From the NCBI GenBank assembly GCA_958296015.1, contig CATQIH010000014.1, positions 62,001 through 126,000 on the forward strand: a stretch of DNA of 64,000 nt. Direction: 5' to 3'. Position numbers and translations under genes: made by a program. Below the pieces are notes generated by a model. The model was not told the DNA's origin. It made no database searches and worked only from the letters and a program-made list of their open reading frames with translations. Origin of the DNA: Cyclobacteriaceae bacterium. Lineage in GTDB: Bacteria > Bacteroidota > Bacteroidia > Cytophagales > Cyclobacteriaceae. Of this stretch, positions 41,997 through 51,399 are shown one piece after another; position 1 is the stretch's first letter; each line of letters begins with the position of its first letter.

Positions 41997-42638
41997 TTAT
42001 AGTTTTCTGATAGCCTCTGCAATTGCATCGTGACCGCCGCCAATCACTTCAAAAGTTTTGCGGTAAGCATTGGGGTTTTCCAGCGTTTCTGCAATGGTAT
42101 AGGCCACATCGGAGCGGGAAATCTGCCCTTTTTTGTCTTTTAGGTGTTCTCTGGCAATAATATGCAGGCTTTCCGGATCGTCATTGAGCATACCGGGCCG
42201 GATGATGGTATAGTTGAGCTTGCTCTTTTGCAAACGTTGATCGGCCTCCGCTTTGGCTTTCATATAAGGCACCATAGCTTCCTGTGCTTTCTCCGGCGCG
42301 TCTGCACCCAATGCACTCAGCATCACGAAACGCTCCACCGCATTGCGCTCACAAGCTTCTATCACCTTGATAGCACCGTCCCGGTCTACTGCCCAGGTCT
42401 TGTCCTCACCGGTATCTGCTCCTGAGCCTGCGGCAAAAATAACAGCATCGCAACCCTCTACGGCAAACTCTATATCCTGTTCCAAGTCGGCAATTACAGC
42501 CTCTGCGCCTCGCTTCTCAAGTTCTCCAGCCTGCGCTGCATCCCTGACCATGGCCCTCACATTGTGGTCTTTCTCTATCAGCAGTTCTACTACCTTAATG
42601 GCTGTTTGTCCATGTGCTCCTACCACTAATACTTCCAT
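41997..42638 (-). CDS. NAD(P)-binding atypical SDR, YwnB-like
   Basis: The 213-residue Rossmann-fold protein has the nucleotide site VLVVGAHGQTAIKVVELLIE at the N-terminus (GxxGxxxx). AVIFAAGSGADTGEDKTWAV, VERFVMLSALGADAPEKAQ and YTIIRPGMLNDDP follow. These are marks of atypical short-chain dehydrogenase/NmrA-like proteins that bind NADPH and often sense redox. No catalytic Tyr-x3-Lys pair is obvious. It is monocistronic, convergent with surE. Confidence 0.88.
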   Translation of the reverse strand: MEVLVVGAHGQTAIKVVELLIEKDHNVRAMVRDAAQAGELEKRGAEAVIADLEQDIEFAVEGCDAVIFAAGSGADTGEDKTWAVDRDGAIKVIEACERNAVERFVMLSALGADAPEKAQEAMVPYMKAKAEADQRLQKSKLNYTIIRPGMLNDDPESLHIIAREHLKDKKGQISRSDVAYTIAETLENPNAYRKTFEVIGGGHDAIAEAIRKL

Positions 42639-42816
42639 AGTAATTGTTGTTTAAATGAAAAAATTAAGGATGTTGCCCACAAACAGAAACATCGCTTTTT
42701 ACTTACAACAGACAAAGTGCTTGATTGTTGACCAGCTTTAAGATTTCTGTTTTGCAAATCAATACATTGAAAGATTAACTCTATCACTATCACATAATAC
42801 ATCTTTCATAAACCTA

Positions 42817-43209
42817 CTACGTTTTTAGATTCTCATCATATCCCTGGCCTGTATCGAGTTCAAGTATCTGATTGGGAAGCTCACATACAATGGCCTTTTT
42901 GCCTAAAATACCAATAGGCGTTTTAACCATAGATGGGTTGTGTACCAATACTTCCAGCCAGTCGTTGTCTTCCATATCCACATCTTCATATTTGTCCTGG
43001 TATACGTCGTCTGCCTTATCGATAAGATCTTCTACTTGTATATTTAGCTCTTGTACCAGTTCTGCCAGTTGGGTGCGAGTGAGAGGCTGTTGAGAAATAT
43101 CAATTTCACGCACATGCTCTGCAATCTGCTTTCCATAAGCCAATGCTTCGCGACCACCTCTTTTATTCATATCATAAATAATGGTAATCTCTCTTGGGTT
43201 GAATTCCAT
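42817..43209 (-). CDS. ArsC/Spx-like thioredoxin-fold protein lacking the active cysteine
   Basis: The 130-residue protein follows the ArsC/Spx fold pattern: an N-terminal ITIIYDMNKRGGREALAYGK, LAELVQELNIQVEDLIDKAD, then a VHNPSMVKTPIGILGKKAIV block, which is the usual NP-x-L-x-x-x-P-I region. The first strand should lead to a catalytic Cys (CxxS/CxxC), but here the segment reads YDMNKRGG with no Cys. The only Cys is near the C-terminus (AIVCELP). It therefore cannot be a normal arsenate reductase and may be a binding or regulatory relative, as seen in some Bacteroidota. Confidence 0.75.
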   Translation of the reverse strand: MEFNPREITIIYDMNKRGGREALAYGKQIAEHVREIDISQQPLTRTQLAELVQELNIQVEDLIDKADDVYQDKYEDVDMEDNDWLEVLVHNPSMVKTPIGILGKKAIVCELPNQILELDTGQGYDENLKT

Positions 43210-43303
43210 AGGGTTTCAGTTAAAAATTTTAGTCATAAGCATCAACAAAGGATGCTTGCTAGTAAACCTGAGACCTCCCTAAAAGTTATGGTTATTGGAA
43301 AAA

Positions 43304-43960
43304 TTATGGCTTGGCTTTTTCCTTTAGCCTTGGTGGTAGTTCCGGCAGATGCGACTGGTCGTTAAACAACTCCAGGTAAAATTTACCTGAATCATAGTCG
43401 TATTGCAACAGGTATAAGCATAAATTGGCATGTGGAAAATCATCCATGTGCCGCAGATCGCGTTCCAGCATCAGACACAAAAATATCCGCATCGCACGGC
43501 CATGCATACAGATCAGAATGGTTTCTTCTTCCTGGGTCGATAATATCTCAGCCAGTGCTTTTTTTTGCTTTTCCAGTAATGCCAACGGGCTTTCTCCTCC
43601 TTCGATAGCCTCATCCAGGTTGCCTTGCCGCCAGGCTTTCACCACAGCAGCGTAGTGGGCATGGTCTTCACTGTTGGCTACTTTGCCCTCCTTAATGCCC
43701 CAGTTGATCTCATTGAGGCCCGCTAGTTGTGTATGTGGCAGTTTTGCGTCCAGAAAATGCTGCACAGACTGCACCGTGCGCTGCAATACGGAGGTATACA
43801 CCCTGTCAAAGTCGATGTGCCGGTAAGCTCTGTAGAAAGCCTCTGCCTGAAACTGCCCGACCTCGTTCAGAGGTGCGTCAATGCCGCTTCCTTGTACAAC
43901 ACCTCTGCGATTATATTCTGTTTGTCCGTGACGGATGAGGTAAATTTTTTTCTGACTCAT
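43304..43960 (-). CDS. Histidine phosphatase family protein
   Basis: The 218-residue phosphoglycerate mutase-like phosphatase has its phospho-histidine in YLIRHGQTEYNRRGVVQGS (His about 9) and a second catalytic His in ILICMHGRAMRIFLCLML. It likely removes phosphate from a small metabolite. Candidate roles include cobalamin, sugar phosphate or general phosphomonoester hydrolysis. It is a single gene, with the thioesterase divergent about 130 bases away. Confidence 0.92.
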   Translation of the reverse strand: MSQKKIYLIRHGQTEYNRRGVVQGSGIDAPLNEVGQFQAEAFYRAYRHIDFDRVYTSVLQRTVQSVQHFLDAKLPHTQLAGLNEINWGIKEGKVANSEDHAHYAAVVKAWRQGNLDEAIEGGESPLALLEKQKKALAEILSTQEEETILICMHGRAMRIFLCLMLERDLRHMDDFPHANLCLYLLQYDYDSGKFYLELFNDQSHLPELPPRLKEKAKP

Positions 43961-44088
43961 TATTTGTTTAGATCAACTTGATGATAGTAAAACACGGGGC
44001 ACCCCTCAAAAAGTTTGTTATTTAACTGTTTGTAAAGCAACTTGTAGGTAATAAGAGGTTTATTTATGTCTTTTTTACCTACACTCAC

Positions 44089-44505
44089 ATGATCAATACG
44101 CAATATTCTCTCCAATATCTTAATAATTTGAGCAAAGGCAATATGGGCGAACACGTAGGCATCGAATTTACTGCCATCACTGCCGATTCGCTAAGTGCCA
44201 GAATGCCAGTAGACCATCGCACCAAACAGCCTTTTGGTTTGTTACATGGTGGAGCTTCTGTAGTGCTGGCCGAAACGCTGGGCAGCGTAGCCGCGCACTG
44301 TTGCATTGACCCTGAGCAGCAATATTGTGTCGGGCTGGAGATCAATGCCAACCATGTGCGTGCAGCAAGAAATGGCTTTGTAATAGGAACTGCCCGGCCT
44401 TTGCACATTGGAAAAAAAACACAGGTCTGGGAAATTCGTATTACTAATGAAGCAGAAAAACTGGTATGCATCAGCCGCATCACCATGGCCGTGATGGATA
44501 AGTAA
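44089..44505 (+). CDS. Hotdog-fold thioesterase, MenI-like
   Basis: The 138-residue hotdog-fold protein of the PaaI/YbgC-type has the catalytic region DHRTKQPFGLLHGGASVVLA (about 44-63; HGG and downstream Glu) and VGLEINANHVRAARNGFVIG. Because it sits 49 bases before an isochorismate synthase gene on the same strand, DHNA-CoA hydrolysis (MenI) in menaquinone synthesis is the likely role. Entry into the family is clear, but the substrate is inferred from context. Confidence 0.82.
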   Translation: MINTQYSLQYLNNLSKGNMGEHVGIEFTAITADSLSARMPVDHRTKQPFGLLHGGASVVLAETLGSVAAHCCIDPEQQYCVGLEINANHVRAARNGFVIGTARPLHIGKKTQVWEIRITNEAEKLVCISRITMAVMDK

Positions 44506-44554
44506 TTTGAGGGGATTTAGGAGTTAGTAAAGTTTTTAATCTTGCATTCTCGAT

Positions 44555-45811
44555 TTGGAATTAGCAAAAGAACATACGCTGAATTTTACAGGTTTTAGTG
44601 AAGCAGCTATTCAGAAAAGTCTTTTCAATAGTGCATTTCACCACCAGCTACCGGTAGCTGCCTGGCGACTGCCCAATGAGCAGCAACAACACGTGATCAT
44701 CGATCTGTCGGGATCAGCAAGAAACATCCCGCTCGAACTGGAATTCCTGGCACCGGGCTTTGTGGTAAGCCCGTTCATCAACCAGAGTAACCCTTTGCAG
44801 GCATCCTTCATTCAGGCCGATGTGCATTACCGTTCAGGACAAGCATCACCATCCGCAATGTGTGCAACCGTATCGGCATCCGGCCCGTCATTAGCGCAGG
44901 AAAAAGCCCTGTTAAATACAATAAATCAACACCTAAAAAATAATAGTCCGGCCACCGGCAACTATCATCTGCCATCTCACACAGAAAGTTTCAGGAGTAC
45001 GCAGAAGGCAGATTTTATCGCATTGGTCACGCTGGCCATCGAGGCCATAGAAGAAGACCAATTTCAGAAAGTAGTGCCCTCACGACGCAAAATGGTACGG
45101 CTACCGGATGGGTTCGACCTGGCAGATACCTTTCGAAGGCTGTGCGATGTGTACCCTGCTGCCTTTGTCTCGGTGTTTTCTATTCCTGGCTTAGGCACCT
45201 GGATGGGCGCATCGCCCGAGATACTGGTCAGCACTTTTCCAGAAAACCGGGCCCGGATGTTTCGCACGGTAGCCCTGGCAGGCACACAGGTCAGAAAAGA
45301 AAACCGTTCGCTGCGCGACACGGCTTGGCGTCAGAAAGAAATTGAAGAGCAGGCTTTGGTGTGCCGTTATATCATCAGTTGCTTCAAAAAGATTCGCCTG
45401 CGCGAATATGAAGAGATAGGCCCCAAAACCGTTGCTGCCGGTAACCTGTTTCACCTGCGTTCAGATTTCAAGGTAGACATGGTTCACACTAATTTTCCCG
45501 AACTGGCCTCTACCATGCTTCAGTTGCTACACCCTACCTCGGCTGTCTGTGGTATGCCCAAAGAACCTGCCATGCAGTTTTTGCAACAAGCGGAAGGCTA
45601 TAACCGTGCATATTTCAGCGGGTTTATGGGTCCTGTCAACATATCGCCCGATGAGCTTCACATCTTCGTCAATCTGCGCTGCATGCAATTGCTGGACAAG
45701 CAGGCAGTCCTCTACTCCGGTGCCGGTGTTACCATCGACTCTAGTCCGGTCAAAGAATGGGAAGAAACAGAAGCCAAAATGCATACCTTATTGAAAGTGA
45801 TAGGGCGGTAA
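44555..45811 (+). CDS. menF: Isochorismate synthase (MenF-like)
   Basis: The 418-residue chorismate-utilising enzyme converts chorismate to isochorismate, the first committed step of menaquinone synthesis. Motifs: FQKVVPSRRKMVRLPDGFDL (about 170), GTWMGASPEILVSTF, MFRTVALAGTQ (conserved LAGTR-like), HPTSAVCGMPKEPAMQFL and RAYFSGFMGPVN (YSGxxG pattern). The start appears to be TTG at 44555, because no ATG lies before residue about 100 and the protein length from there is normal. It is probably co-transcribed with the thioesterase. Confidence 0.9.
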   Translation: MELAKEHTLNFTGFSEAAIQKSLFNSAFHHQLPVAAWRLPNEQQQHVIIDLSGSARNIPLELEFLAPGFVVSPFINQSNPLQASFIQADVHYRSGQASPSAMCATVSASGPSLAQEKALLNTINQHLKNNSPATGNYHLPSHTESFRSTQKADFIALVTLAIEAIEEDQFQKVVPSRRKMVRLPDGFDLADTFRRLCDVYPAAFVSVFSIPGLGTWMGASPEILVSTFPENRARMFRTVALAGTQVRKENRSLRDTAWRQKEIEEQALVCRYIISCFKKIRLREYEEIGPKTVAAGNLFHLRSDFKVDMVHTNFPELASTMLQLLHPTSAVCGMPKEPAMQFLQQAEGYNRAYFSGFMGPVNISPDELHIFVNLRCMQLLDKQAVLYSGAGVTIDSSPVKEWEETEAKMHTLLKVIGR

Positions 45812-45842
45812 GGTTTAAAAGTTTGTGCATCTCTGCTGCCCG

Positions 45843-47189
45843 CTATTTAAGCGTGAGATTACCAGGCTGTAGCTCACCGGTATAATAATCCAAAGCGGTT
45901 TTCTGAAAGATCAGGGTATAGTCGGCTTGCACTTTCTGTGATTGCGCTTCCACATATTTTGCATTCACCAGGTTGAGGTCCAGAATGTTGCCTACACCCA
46001 ATTTGAAACGTTCTTTCTCTGCTTCCACAGCCTTTTCTGCCGCCTTTTCACGTGCTTTGGCAGCAACAATACGCTCCTGTGCTGCCCGAAAATCGGCGGC
46101 GGCTGTCTGTAACTGTTCGAAAATGTTTCTTTCCATATCTTCCATATCTAGTGTGGCATTGTCATATAGCTGCCTGCTGCGCTGTACAAGCACACGGTTT
46201 TGCAAGCCACTGAAGATTGGGATATTGAGCGAAAAGCCAATGACATTAGATTTGTTGACATTCAACAACTGGTCGCGCAACGGTAGGGGAGATAAATTAG
46301 AATATCTGGAAGATAGCTGATATATCATATCTAGTGAAGGTGCGTAGGTGGCACGCGCCACACGGATACCATAATGATTTGACTGTATAACGTTATGCTG
46401 TTTTTTGATTTCCGGGCGATTACCTATGGCTTGATTGTACATACTGGCAATATCTGGTATATCAGAAAATACCTCATCTTTGGATATTTCAGGTTGGGCA
46501 AATTTCCATTGTTTGAAAGGGTCTATTTGTAGCGTTCTTATAAGCTGTACTTTACTGATAGCCAGCTTATTTTCAGCTTCTACTGCCAGCAAAACAGCAT
46601 TCTTAGCCTCTGCGTCTTGGTTATACTGATCGGCAATGTTACGAATACCTTCTTCTACAAAGATAGTGGTGCTTTCTAGCAGTTCTTCCTGCTGCTCCTG
46701 GTTAGATTTGGCGATACGCAGCAATTCCTGGTTGAGTAGTACCTGCAAATACTGCTGTGATACATTAAAGACTACTTCCTGCCGAGTTTCCTGTATAAGT
46801 TGCCTCTGGGCTTCAGCCGCATATCCCGTCTGCTTTACTCTGTTGATTTTACCAAAACTGTTAAAAAGATTGATAGAGGCATATATTCCACCGGAAAGTT
46901 GGTTGGTTCGCTGCTGAGTAAATTCGGCCACTGTATTATCAAATTGCCTTCCATATACCCTATAAGCATCAGCTGAGGCATTAACAGAAGGAGCAAAAGC
47001 AGCATATGATTGCGCGTTTTGTGTCTGTTCCGTATTCAAAATATTCTCCTGCTGTCTGATCTGTATGTTTTCTTTCAAGGCAATATTGACGGCTTGCTCG
47101 TAGGTGAGTATGCTGTCTTGCTGGGCGTATGTGTAGTGTGCAGCCAGGCAAAATAGCATAGCTATTGCTGTATTTTTAAGGTGTTTCAT
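45843..47189 (-). CDS. TolC-family outer-membrane efflux channel
   Basis: The 448-residue protein has a signal peptide (LKNTAIAMLFCLAAHYTYAQ). The two internal repeats of long coiled-coil helices are typical of TolC/OprM proteins (LTYEQAVNIALKENIQIRQQ; REKAAEKAVEAEKERFKLGV, GNILDLNLVNAKYVEAQ). It forms the trimeric exit duct for the ABC pump. It lies 4 bases after the ATPase 47194 gene on the same strand, so the two make one operon under the predicted sigma-54 promoter at 47930-48037. Confidence 0.93.
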   Translation of the reverse strand: MKHLKNTAIAMLFCLAAHYTYAQQDSILTYEQAVNIALKENIQIRQQENILNTEQTQNAQSYAAFAPSVNASADAYRVYGRQFDNTVAEFTQQRTNQLSGGIYASINLFNSFGKINRVKQTGYAAEAQRQLIQETRQEVVFNVSQQYLQVLLNQELLRIAKSNQEQQEELLESTTIFVEEGIRNIADQYNQDAEAKNAVLLAVEAENKLAISKVQLIRTLQIDPFKQWKFAQPEISKDEVFSDIPDIASMYNQAIGNRPEIKKQHNVIQSNHYGIRVARATYAPSLDMIYQLSSRYSNLSPLPLRDQLLNVNKSNVIGFSLNIPIFSGLQNRVLVQRSRQLYDNATLDMEDMERNIFEQLQTAAADFRAAQERIVAAKAREKAAEKAVEAEKERFKLGVGNILDLNLVNAKYVEAQSQKVQADYTLIFQKTALDYYTGELQPGNLTLK

Positions 47190-47193
47190 GATG

Positions 47194-47892
47194 TTATGCT
47201 TCCTGTTCTTTTCCTTTATGAATCATTTCGTCGCTCTCGATGGCACCGTCCACAATTCGGATGATGCGGTTGCCGTAGCTGGCACCTTCTTCGGAGTGAG
47301 TCACCTGTACGATGGTCATGCCTTGCTTGTTGAGCTGCTGAAAAAGCTCCATCACTTCCCGCCCTTGCTCCGAATGCAGGTTTCCGGTAGGCTCATCGGC
47401 CAACAACAGCTTGGGCTTGCCAACAATGGCACGGGTTACGCCTACCAACTGTTGCTGTCCGCCGGATAGCTGCTCCGGAAACAGGTCTTTCTTAGCCACC
47501 ATCTGAAAACGGTCCAGCAATTCGGCCACACACGCTTTCCTTTCTTTGCTGGGCATATTCTGATACAACAGCGGCGTTTCGATGTTTTCATACACCGTGA
47601 GTTCGTCGATCAGGTGATATGCCTGAAACACATAGCCGATGGTATGCTTCTGTAATTCCGAACGTCTTTTCTCTTTGAGCTTGTGCACCGGCTGATCCAA
47701 CAGGTAATACTCACCGGCAGAAGGAGCATCCAGCAGGCCGATGATGTTGAGCAAAGTAGACTTGCCTGCACCGCTGGGACCCATGATAGTGACAAACTCA
47801 CCTTCTTTGATTTCAAGGTCTATGCCTTTGAGAATAAAGGTTTTCTGGAAGCGGGATTGTACATATTTGTCGACATCTATCAGCTTTATCAT
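47194..47892 (-). CDS. MacB/LolD-type ABC transporter ATPase
   Basis: The 232-residue ATPase has Walker [19 protein letters not shown] (about 39), the signature LSGGQQQLVGVTRAIVGKP, and Walker [18 protein letters not shown], then the H-loop VTHSEE. One departure: LSGGQQQ is followed by LVGVTRAI where most read RVAIARAL. It provides the energy for permeases of the 34707/37825/54939 type. It is the first gene of an operon with TolC. A second copy of this family lies at 54120. Confidence 0.93.
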   Translation of the reverse strand: MIKLIDVDKYVQSRFQKTFILKGIDLEIKEGEFVTIMGPSGAGKSTLLNIIGLLDAPSAGEYYLLDQPVHKLKEKRRSELQKHTIGYVFQAYHLIDELTVYENIETPLLYQNMPSKERKACVAELLDRFQMVAKKDLFPEQLSGGQQQLVGVTRAIVGKPKLLLADEPTGNLHSEQGREVMELFQQLNKQGMTIVQVTHSEEGASYGNRIIRIVDGAIESDEMIHKGKEQEA

Positions 47893-47929
47893 AATCTTGG
47901 ATGTAAGGTTTGTTTGCGTTTGGGGGGAC

Positions 47930-48037
47930 TATGCCAATAAGTATGCCAAGCCAGGGAAAACCTTTTTTAGGCTATTTCGGTCTAAAATGATCTTTGAAGG
48001 TGTCCGTTTTTGAGTAATAGGTGTCCGTTTGCGGACA
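47930..48037 (-). promoter_or_regulatory. Predicted sigma-54 promoter and activator sites of the ATPase-TolC operon
   Basis: Two activator-like sites, TGTCCGTTTTTGAGTA (48001-48016, right half degenerate) and TGTCCGTTTGCGGACA (48022-48037, perfect dyad), start 21 bp apart. TTGGCATA on the minus strand occurs at 47942-47949 and again at 47930-47937. The former is 52 bp from the near activator site, and its -12 region reads TTGG instead of TTGC. Confidence 0.65.
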
Positions 48038-48229
48038 GTAAACGCTAACTTATCATGCGCTGTATTAAAGAGCAATGCTGGAAGTTTTCTATAAGGTGTA
48101 GGAGATTTACATATGTTTGATGCAAAAGTGCTAACCACATGTATACATCAGGTGTGTAATGTTATGCTGGAAATGCTGATAGTATTTTTTTGATAAAACG
48201 TATTACTTTGAAGTAAAAAAAGATACGTC

Positions 48230-48388
48230 ATGAAAAAACTTTTAATTCTCTTATTTGCCGGAACTATGTTGACAGGATGTTATACGCAGATATGCCCTAC
48301 GTATGCTGTGAGGCCTGCGAAAAAACAGGAAATGCAAGCGCAGCAGCACCAGGACGAGCAGCAACCAGCAGACAAACAGTCGCTATAA
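48230..48388 (+). CDS. Small lipoprotein
   Basis: The 52-residue protein has a lipoprotein signal, KKLLILLFAGTMLTGC, lipobox LTGC with acylated Cys at position 17. The mature part is CYTQICPTYAVRPAKKQEMQ, then a Gln/Glu/Asp-rich tail. Small lipoproteins with a C-x-x-x-x-CPTYAV start are common in Bacteroidota and of unknown role. It is followed by a terminator at 48411 and stands alone. Confidence 0.8.
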   Translation: MKKLLILLFAGTMLTGCYTQICPTYAVRPAKKQEMQAQQHQDEQQPADKQSL

Positions 48389-48410
48389 CAATGATCTAAA
48401 ACGGGTATGA

Positions 48411-48440
48411 AAAAAAGCAACGCTACGGGGTTGCTTTTTT
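48411..48440 (+). terminator. Terminator behind the small lipoprotein
   Basis: AAAAAAGCAAC (48411-48421) and GTTGCTTTTTT (48430-48440) form a strong 11-base inverted repeat around an 8-base loop. It lies 22 bases after the lipoprotein stop. Confidence 0.85.
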
Positions 48441-48625
48441 GATGTCAGAATTCCCGAACACTGATGCCAAACAACAAAGCTATCTCTTTGTGATCTCATA
48501 TCCGTTCATACATATAAAACATTGCGACACCTACCATAACTCCCTTTCAAAATTGGTTTGCACCAGCGAAATTTCCCTGCTACCGTTGAATTTTCCTTTC
48601 AAATTGTTTTGCAATTTCCGAGCGA

Positions 48626-49978
48626 TCAAAGCTGCAAGGTAAAGGTTGTCCCCTTGCCTGCTTCAGACCGCACACTTAGGTTACCCTGATGCATCTGCAT
48701 GATTCTCTGTGAAAGACTCAGGCCAATGCCCGACCCGTGGCTTTTGGTGGTGTAAAAAGGAATAAAAATCCTCTCCATCGCTTCCGGCTCTATGCCTGGG
48801 CCGTTGTCTGCAATATCGATCAGCACCCGCTGCTCATGGTCTGTATAAACACCTAGGTGGATGCTCGGCTCGGCGGTCTCTTCCAGGGCTTCTGCCGCAT
48901 TTTTGAGGATATTAATCAGCACCATTTCTATCAGCTTCGGGTCCAGGCGCGCCATCAGGTTGGGCGGATTGATGTCCATCGTAAACTTGATGTGGCTTCT
49001 GGCTACACCGCCCGCCCGGATCAGCTTCACCACTTCATCGATGACATCCTTGATGCGCACACGCTCAAATTCTGGTTCCGGTATATTGGTGAAGTTCCGG
49101 TAAGCTTCCACAAAATTGACCAGCCCTTTGCTGCGGTTTTCGATAGTACGCAGGCTCATGGTGATATCTTCAAAAGACTCTTCATTGAAGAACACTGTGC
49201 CATTTTCATGTACGGTGTCTTCCTGTATGATATCGATGGCTGTGCCTGCCAGGGAAGCAATGGGCGTAATGGAGTTCATGATCTCGTGCCGCAGTACTTT
49301 GGTCAGGTTTTGCCACGACTCTATTTCCTGCTGCTGTAGCTCCGAGAGAATGTTTTGAATGGAGATCAGACGATAGAGTATGCCCCGCAGGCGAAGTTCT
49401 GTCACGTTGATAGACAAGTGCAGGTCGGCACTGGGCTTTACCAGCGTTTTGGAGCCGGGAGGCAGTGTCTGAATGATGTGGTATACTTCCGGGCTGCTGC
49501 TTTCCAGGTCTTTGATATTGTTGAGTTGGTTGATCTTCAGGAAACGCTTAGCGGTATTGTTGAATAGTTCCACTTTGCCGGTTTCGTCATACGAGAGCAA
49601 CCCTACATTGACGTGCTGCACCACCGTCTTAAGGTACTGCCAGTTTTCTTCTTTCTCTGCACGGGCCTGCCGGAAGGCTTCCAGCACTTCGTTAAACATA
49701 AAGTTGAGGTCGCCAAAGGTTTTGCCCAGCTTGTTGTCTTTGTTGAACCCGGCTGTGAAATCCGAATATTTGACGGCTTCCAGAAAACGGGTCAGCTTAC
49801 GGTTGGCTTCCAGCACATACTGGTACAGCTCATAAATCTGATAGCCTACCAGCAAGCAGATGATGGCACCGCTCACATATTTTTTGGTATAAAAAAGAAA
49901 ATAAAGACATAGCAACATACTGGCCGCCAACAGTAATATCCTCACAAGCAGTGCCCATTCAAACCTTTTAAATATCAT
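48626..49978 (-). CDS. Sensor histidine kinase partnered with the sigma-54 activator
   Basis: The 450-residue membrane kinase has two N-terminal membrane helices (LLVRILLLAASMLLCLYFLF; GAIICLLVGYQIYELYQYVL) with almost no periplasmic loop between them. A PAS-like region (about 115-215) is followed by the phospho-His in KVLRHEIMNSITPIASLAGT. The ATPase domain shows N-box ILKNAAEALEE, G1 DIADNGPGIEPEA and G2 GSGIGLSLSQRIM. The signal is probably sensed at or inside the membrane. It overlaps the regulator gene by 11 bases (49968-49978) and follows it in one operon. Confidence 0.92.
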   Translation of the reverse strand: MIFKRFEWALLVRILLLAASMLLCLYFLFYTKKYVSGAIICLLVGYQIYELYQYVLEANRKLTRFLEAVKYSDFTAGFNKDNKLGKTFGDLNFMFNEVLEAFRQARAEKEENWQYLKTVVQHVNVGLLSYDETGKVELFNNTAKRFLKINQLNNIKDLESSSPEVYHIIQTLPPGSKTLVKPSADLHLSINVTELRLRGILYRLISIQNILSELQQQEIESWQNLTKVLRHEIMNSITPIASLAGTAIDIIQEDTVHENGTVFFNEESFEDITMSLRTIENRSKGLVNFVEAYRNFTNIPEPEFERVRIKDVIDEVVKLIRAGGVARSHIKFTMDINPPNLMARLDPKLIEMVLINILKNAAEALEETAEPSIHLGVYTDHEQRVLIDIADNGPGIEPEAMERIFIPFYTTKSHGSGIGLSLSQRIMQMHQGNLSVRSEAGKGTTFTLQL

Positions 49979-51383
49979 ACTTTTCCAGCCTGCGGTAAAG
50001 AGAAGCCCGGGTTAGTCCCAGGTCGCTGGCAGCTTTGGAGATATTGCCTCCATGCTTTTTGAGCACCTTGCGGATCAGCAATTTCTCCACTTCTTCCAGA
50101 TCATAATGTTCTATATGTAAATCTTCCTGTGCGCCGCCCTGTTTGCCATTATCTGCACTGAAGAAGAAATCTTCTGCCTGTAAGGTAGGCTTGTTGCTCA
50201 GGATCACGGCACGCTCTACAGCATGTTGCAGCTCACGCACGTTGCCCGGCCACTGGTATTTTTGCATCCGCTTGATGGCACTGGGGCTGATAGAATGAAT
50301 AGACTTGTTGTATTTTTTGGCATAAACATTTAGAAAATGGGTCGTCAGTGGCTCCATATCTTCAATGCGTTCGCGCAGAGAGGGAAGACGCATCTCTATG
50401 GTATTGATTCGGTAAAGTAAATCCTGCCGGAATTCATTTTTCTGCACCATTTCATACAGCGGCATATTGGTAGCACAGACCACGCGGACATCCACATCAA
50501 TTACTTTGTTAGAACCCACCGGTGTAATCTTTTTATTTTGCAGAGCTGTCAGTAGCTTTGCCTGTAAGGGCAGCGACAGGTTACCAATTTCATCCAGAAA
50601 CAATGTGCCCCCTGAGGCAGCTTCAAAGCGCCCTACCCTATCTTGTTTGGCATCGGTAAACGCCCCTTTCACATGCCCGAATAGCTCACTTTCAAACAAA
50701 GATTCGGTGACAGCCCCCAGGTCTACATTGATAAACACCTTATCGGCTCGCTTTGAATGGCGGTGAATGGCCCGGGCGATCACTTCTTTGCCGGTACCGT
50801 TTTCGCCCAGTATCAGCACGTTGGCATCGGTGTTGGCTACCTGCTCGATGGTTTCAAACACCCGCATCATGGCCGGACTGCTGCCAATGATGTCCTGAAA
50901 CTTATGGTTGAGGTCTGCATTGAATATCTCCTGTTGCGAACGCAGCTGGGTTACCTCATGGCGGGAGGCACGTAGTTTCATAGCCGCCAGCACGGTAGCC
51001 AGCAGTTTTTCGTTATTCCACGGTTTCAGCACAAAGTCGGTCGCACCTTCTTTGATGGCCCGCACGGCCACATCTACATCACCGTAGGCTGTAATCATGA
51101 TGACTACAGCAGAAGGGTCACGTTCCAAAATCTGATCCAGCCAGAAGAAACCCTCCTTACCACTGCTCACGTCTTTGGTAAAATTCATATCCAGCAATAT
51201 TACATCGTACTGCTCATTGCTGATCAAAGCTGGAATGGCACCCGGATTTTTTTCCGTATCAACTTGTAGTACATGCCGTTTCAGAAATATTTTGCCTGCC
51301 TGCAATACATCTTCGTTGTCGTCTACGATCAGTACTTTACCGGTTTTATTCATTTTTCGAGTCATGGTGTTCTGTATCATCAT
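49968..51383 (-). CDS. Sigma-54-dependent response regulator (NtrC type)
   Basis: The 471-residue protein has a receiver domain with phospho-Asp in VILLDMNFTKDVSSGKEGFF (about 60-80; preceded by VLIVDDNEDV). The AAA+ domain has Walker A GENGTGKEVIARAIH and the sigma-54 contact loop GAFTDA, usually GAFTGA, with FLDEIGNLSL as Walker B. The C-terminal Fis-type HTH is NISKAASDLGLTRASLYRRL. The GAFTDA form also occurs in other Bacteroidota activators as far as I recall. It is the first gene of the operon with the kinase and is the obvious reader of the TGTYCG-type dyads near the efflux genes. Confidence 0.93.
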   Translation of the reverse strand: MMIQNTMTRKMNKTGKVLIVDDNEDVLQAGKIFLKRHVLQVDTEKNPGAIPALISNEQYDVILLDMNFTKDVSSGKEGFFWLDQILERDPSAVVIMITAYGDVDVAVRAIKEGATDFVLKPWNNEKLLATVLAAMKLRASRHEVTQLRSQQEIFNADLNHKFQDIIGSSPAMMRVFETIEQVANTDANVLILGENGTGKEVIARAIHRHSKRADKVFINVDLGAVTESLFESELFGHVKGAFTDAKQDRVGRFEAASGGTLFLDEIGNLSLPLQAKLLTALQNKKITPVGSNKVIDVDVRVVCATNMPLYEMVQKNEFRQDLLYRINTIEMRLPSLRERIEDMEPLTTHFLNVYAKKYNKSIHSISPSAIKRMQKYQWPGNVRELQHAVERAVILSNKPTLQAEDFFFSADNGKQGGAQEDLHIEHYDLEEVEKLLIRKVLKKHGGNISKAASDLGLTRASLYRRLEKYDI

Positions 51384-51399
51384 GTAGTTTTAAAAACGA

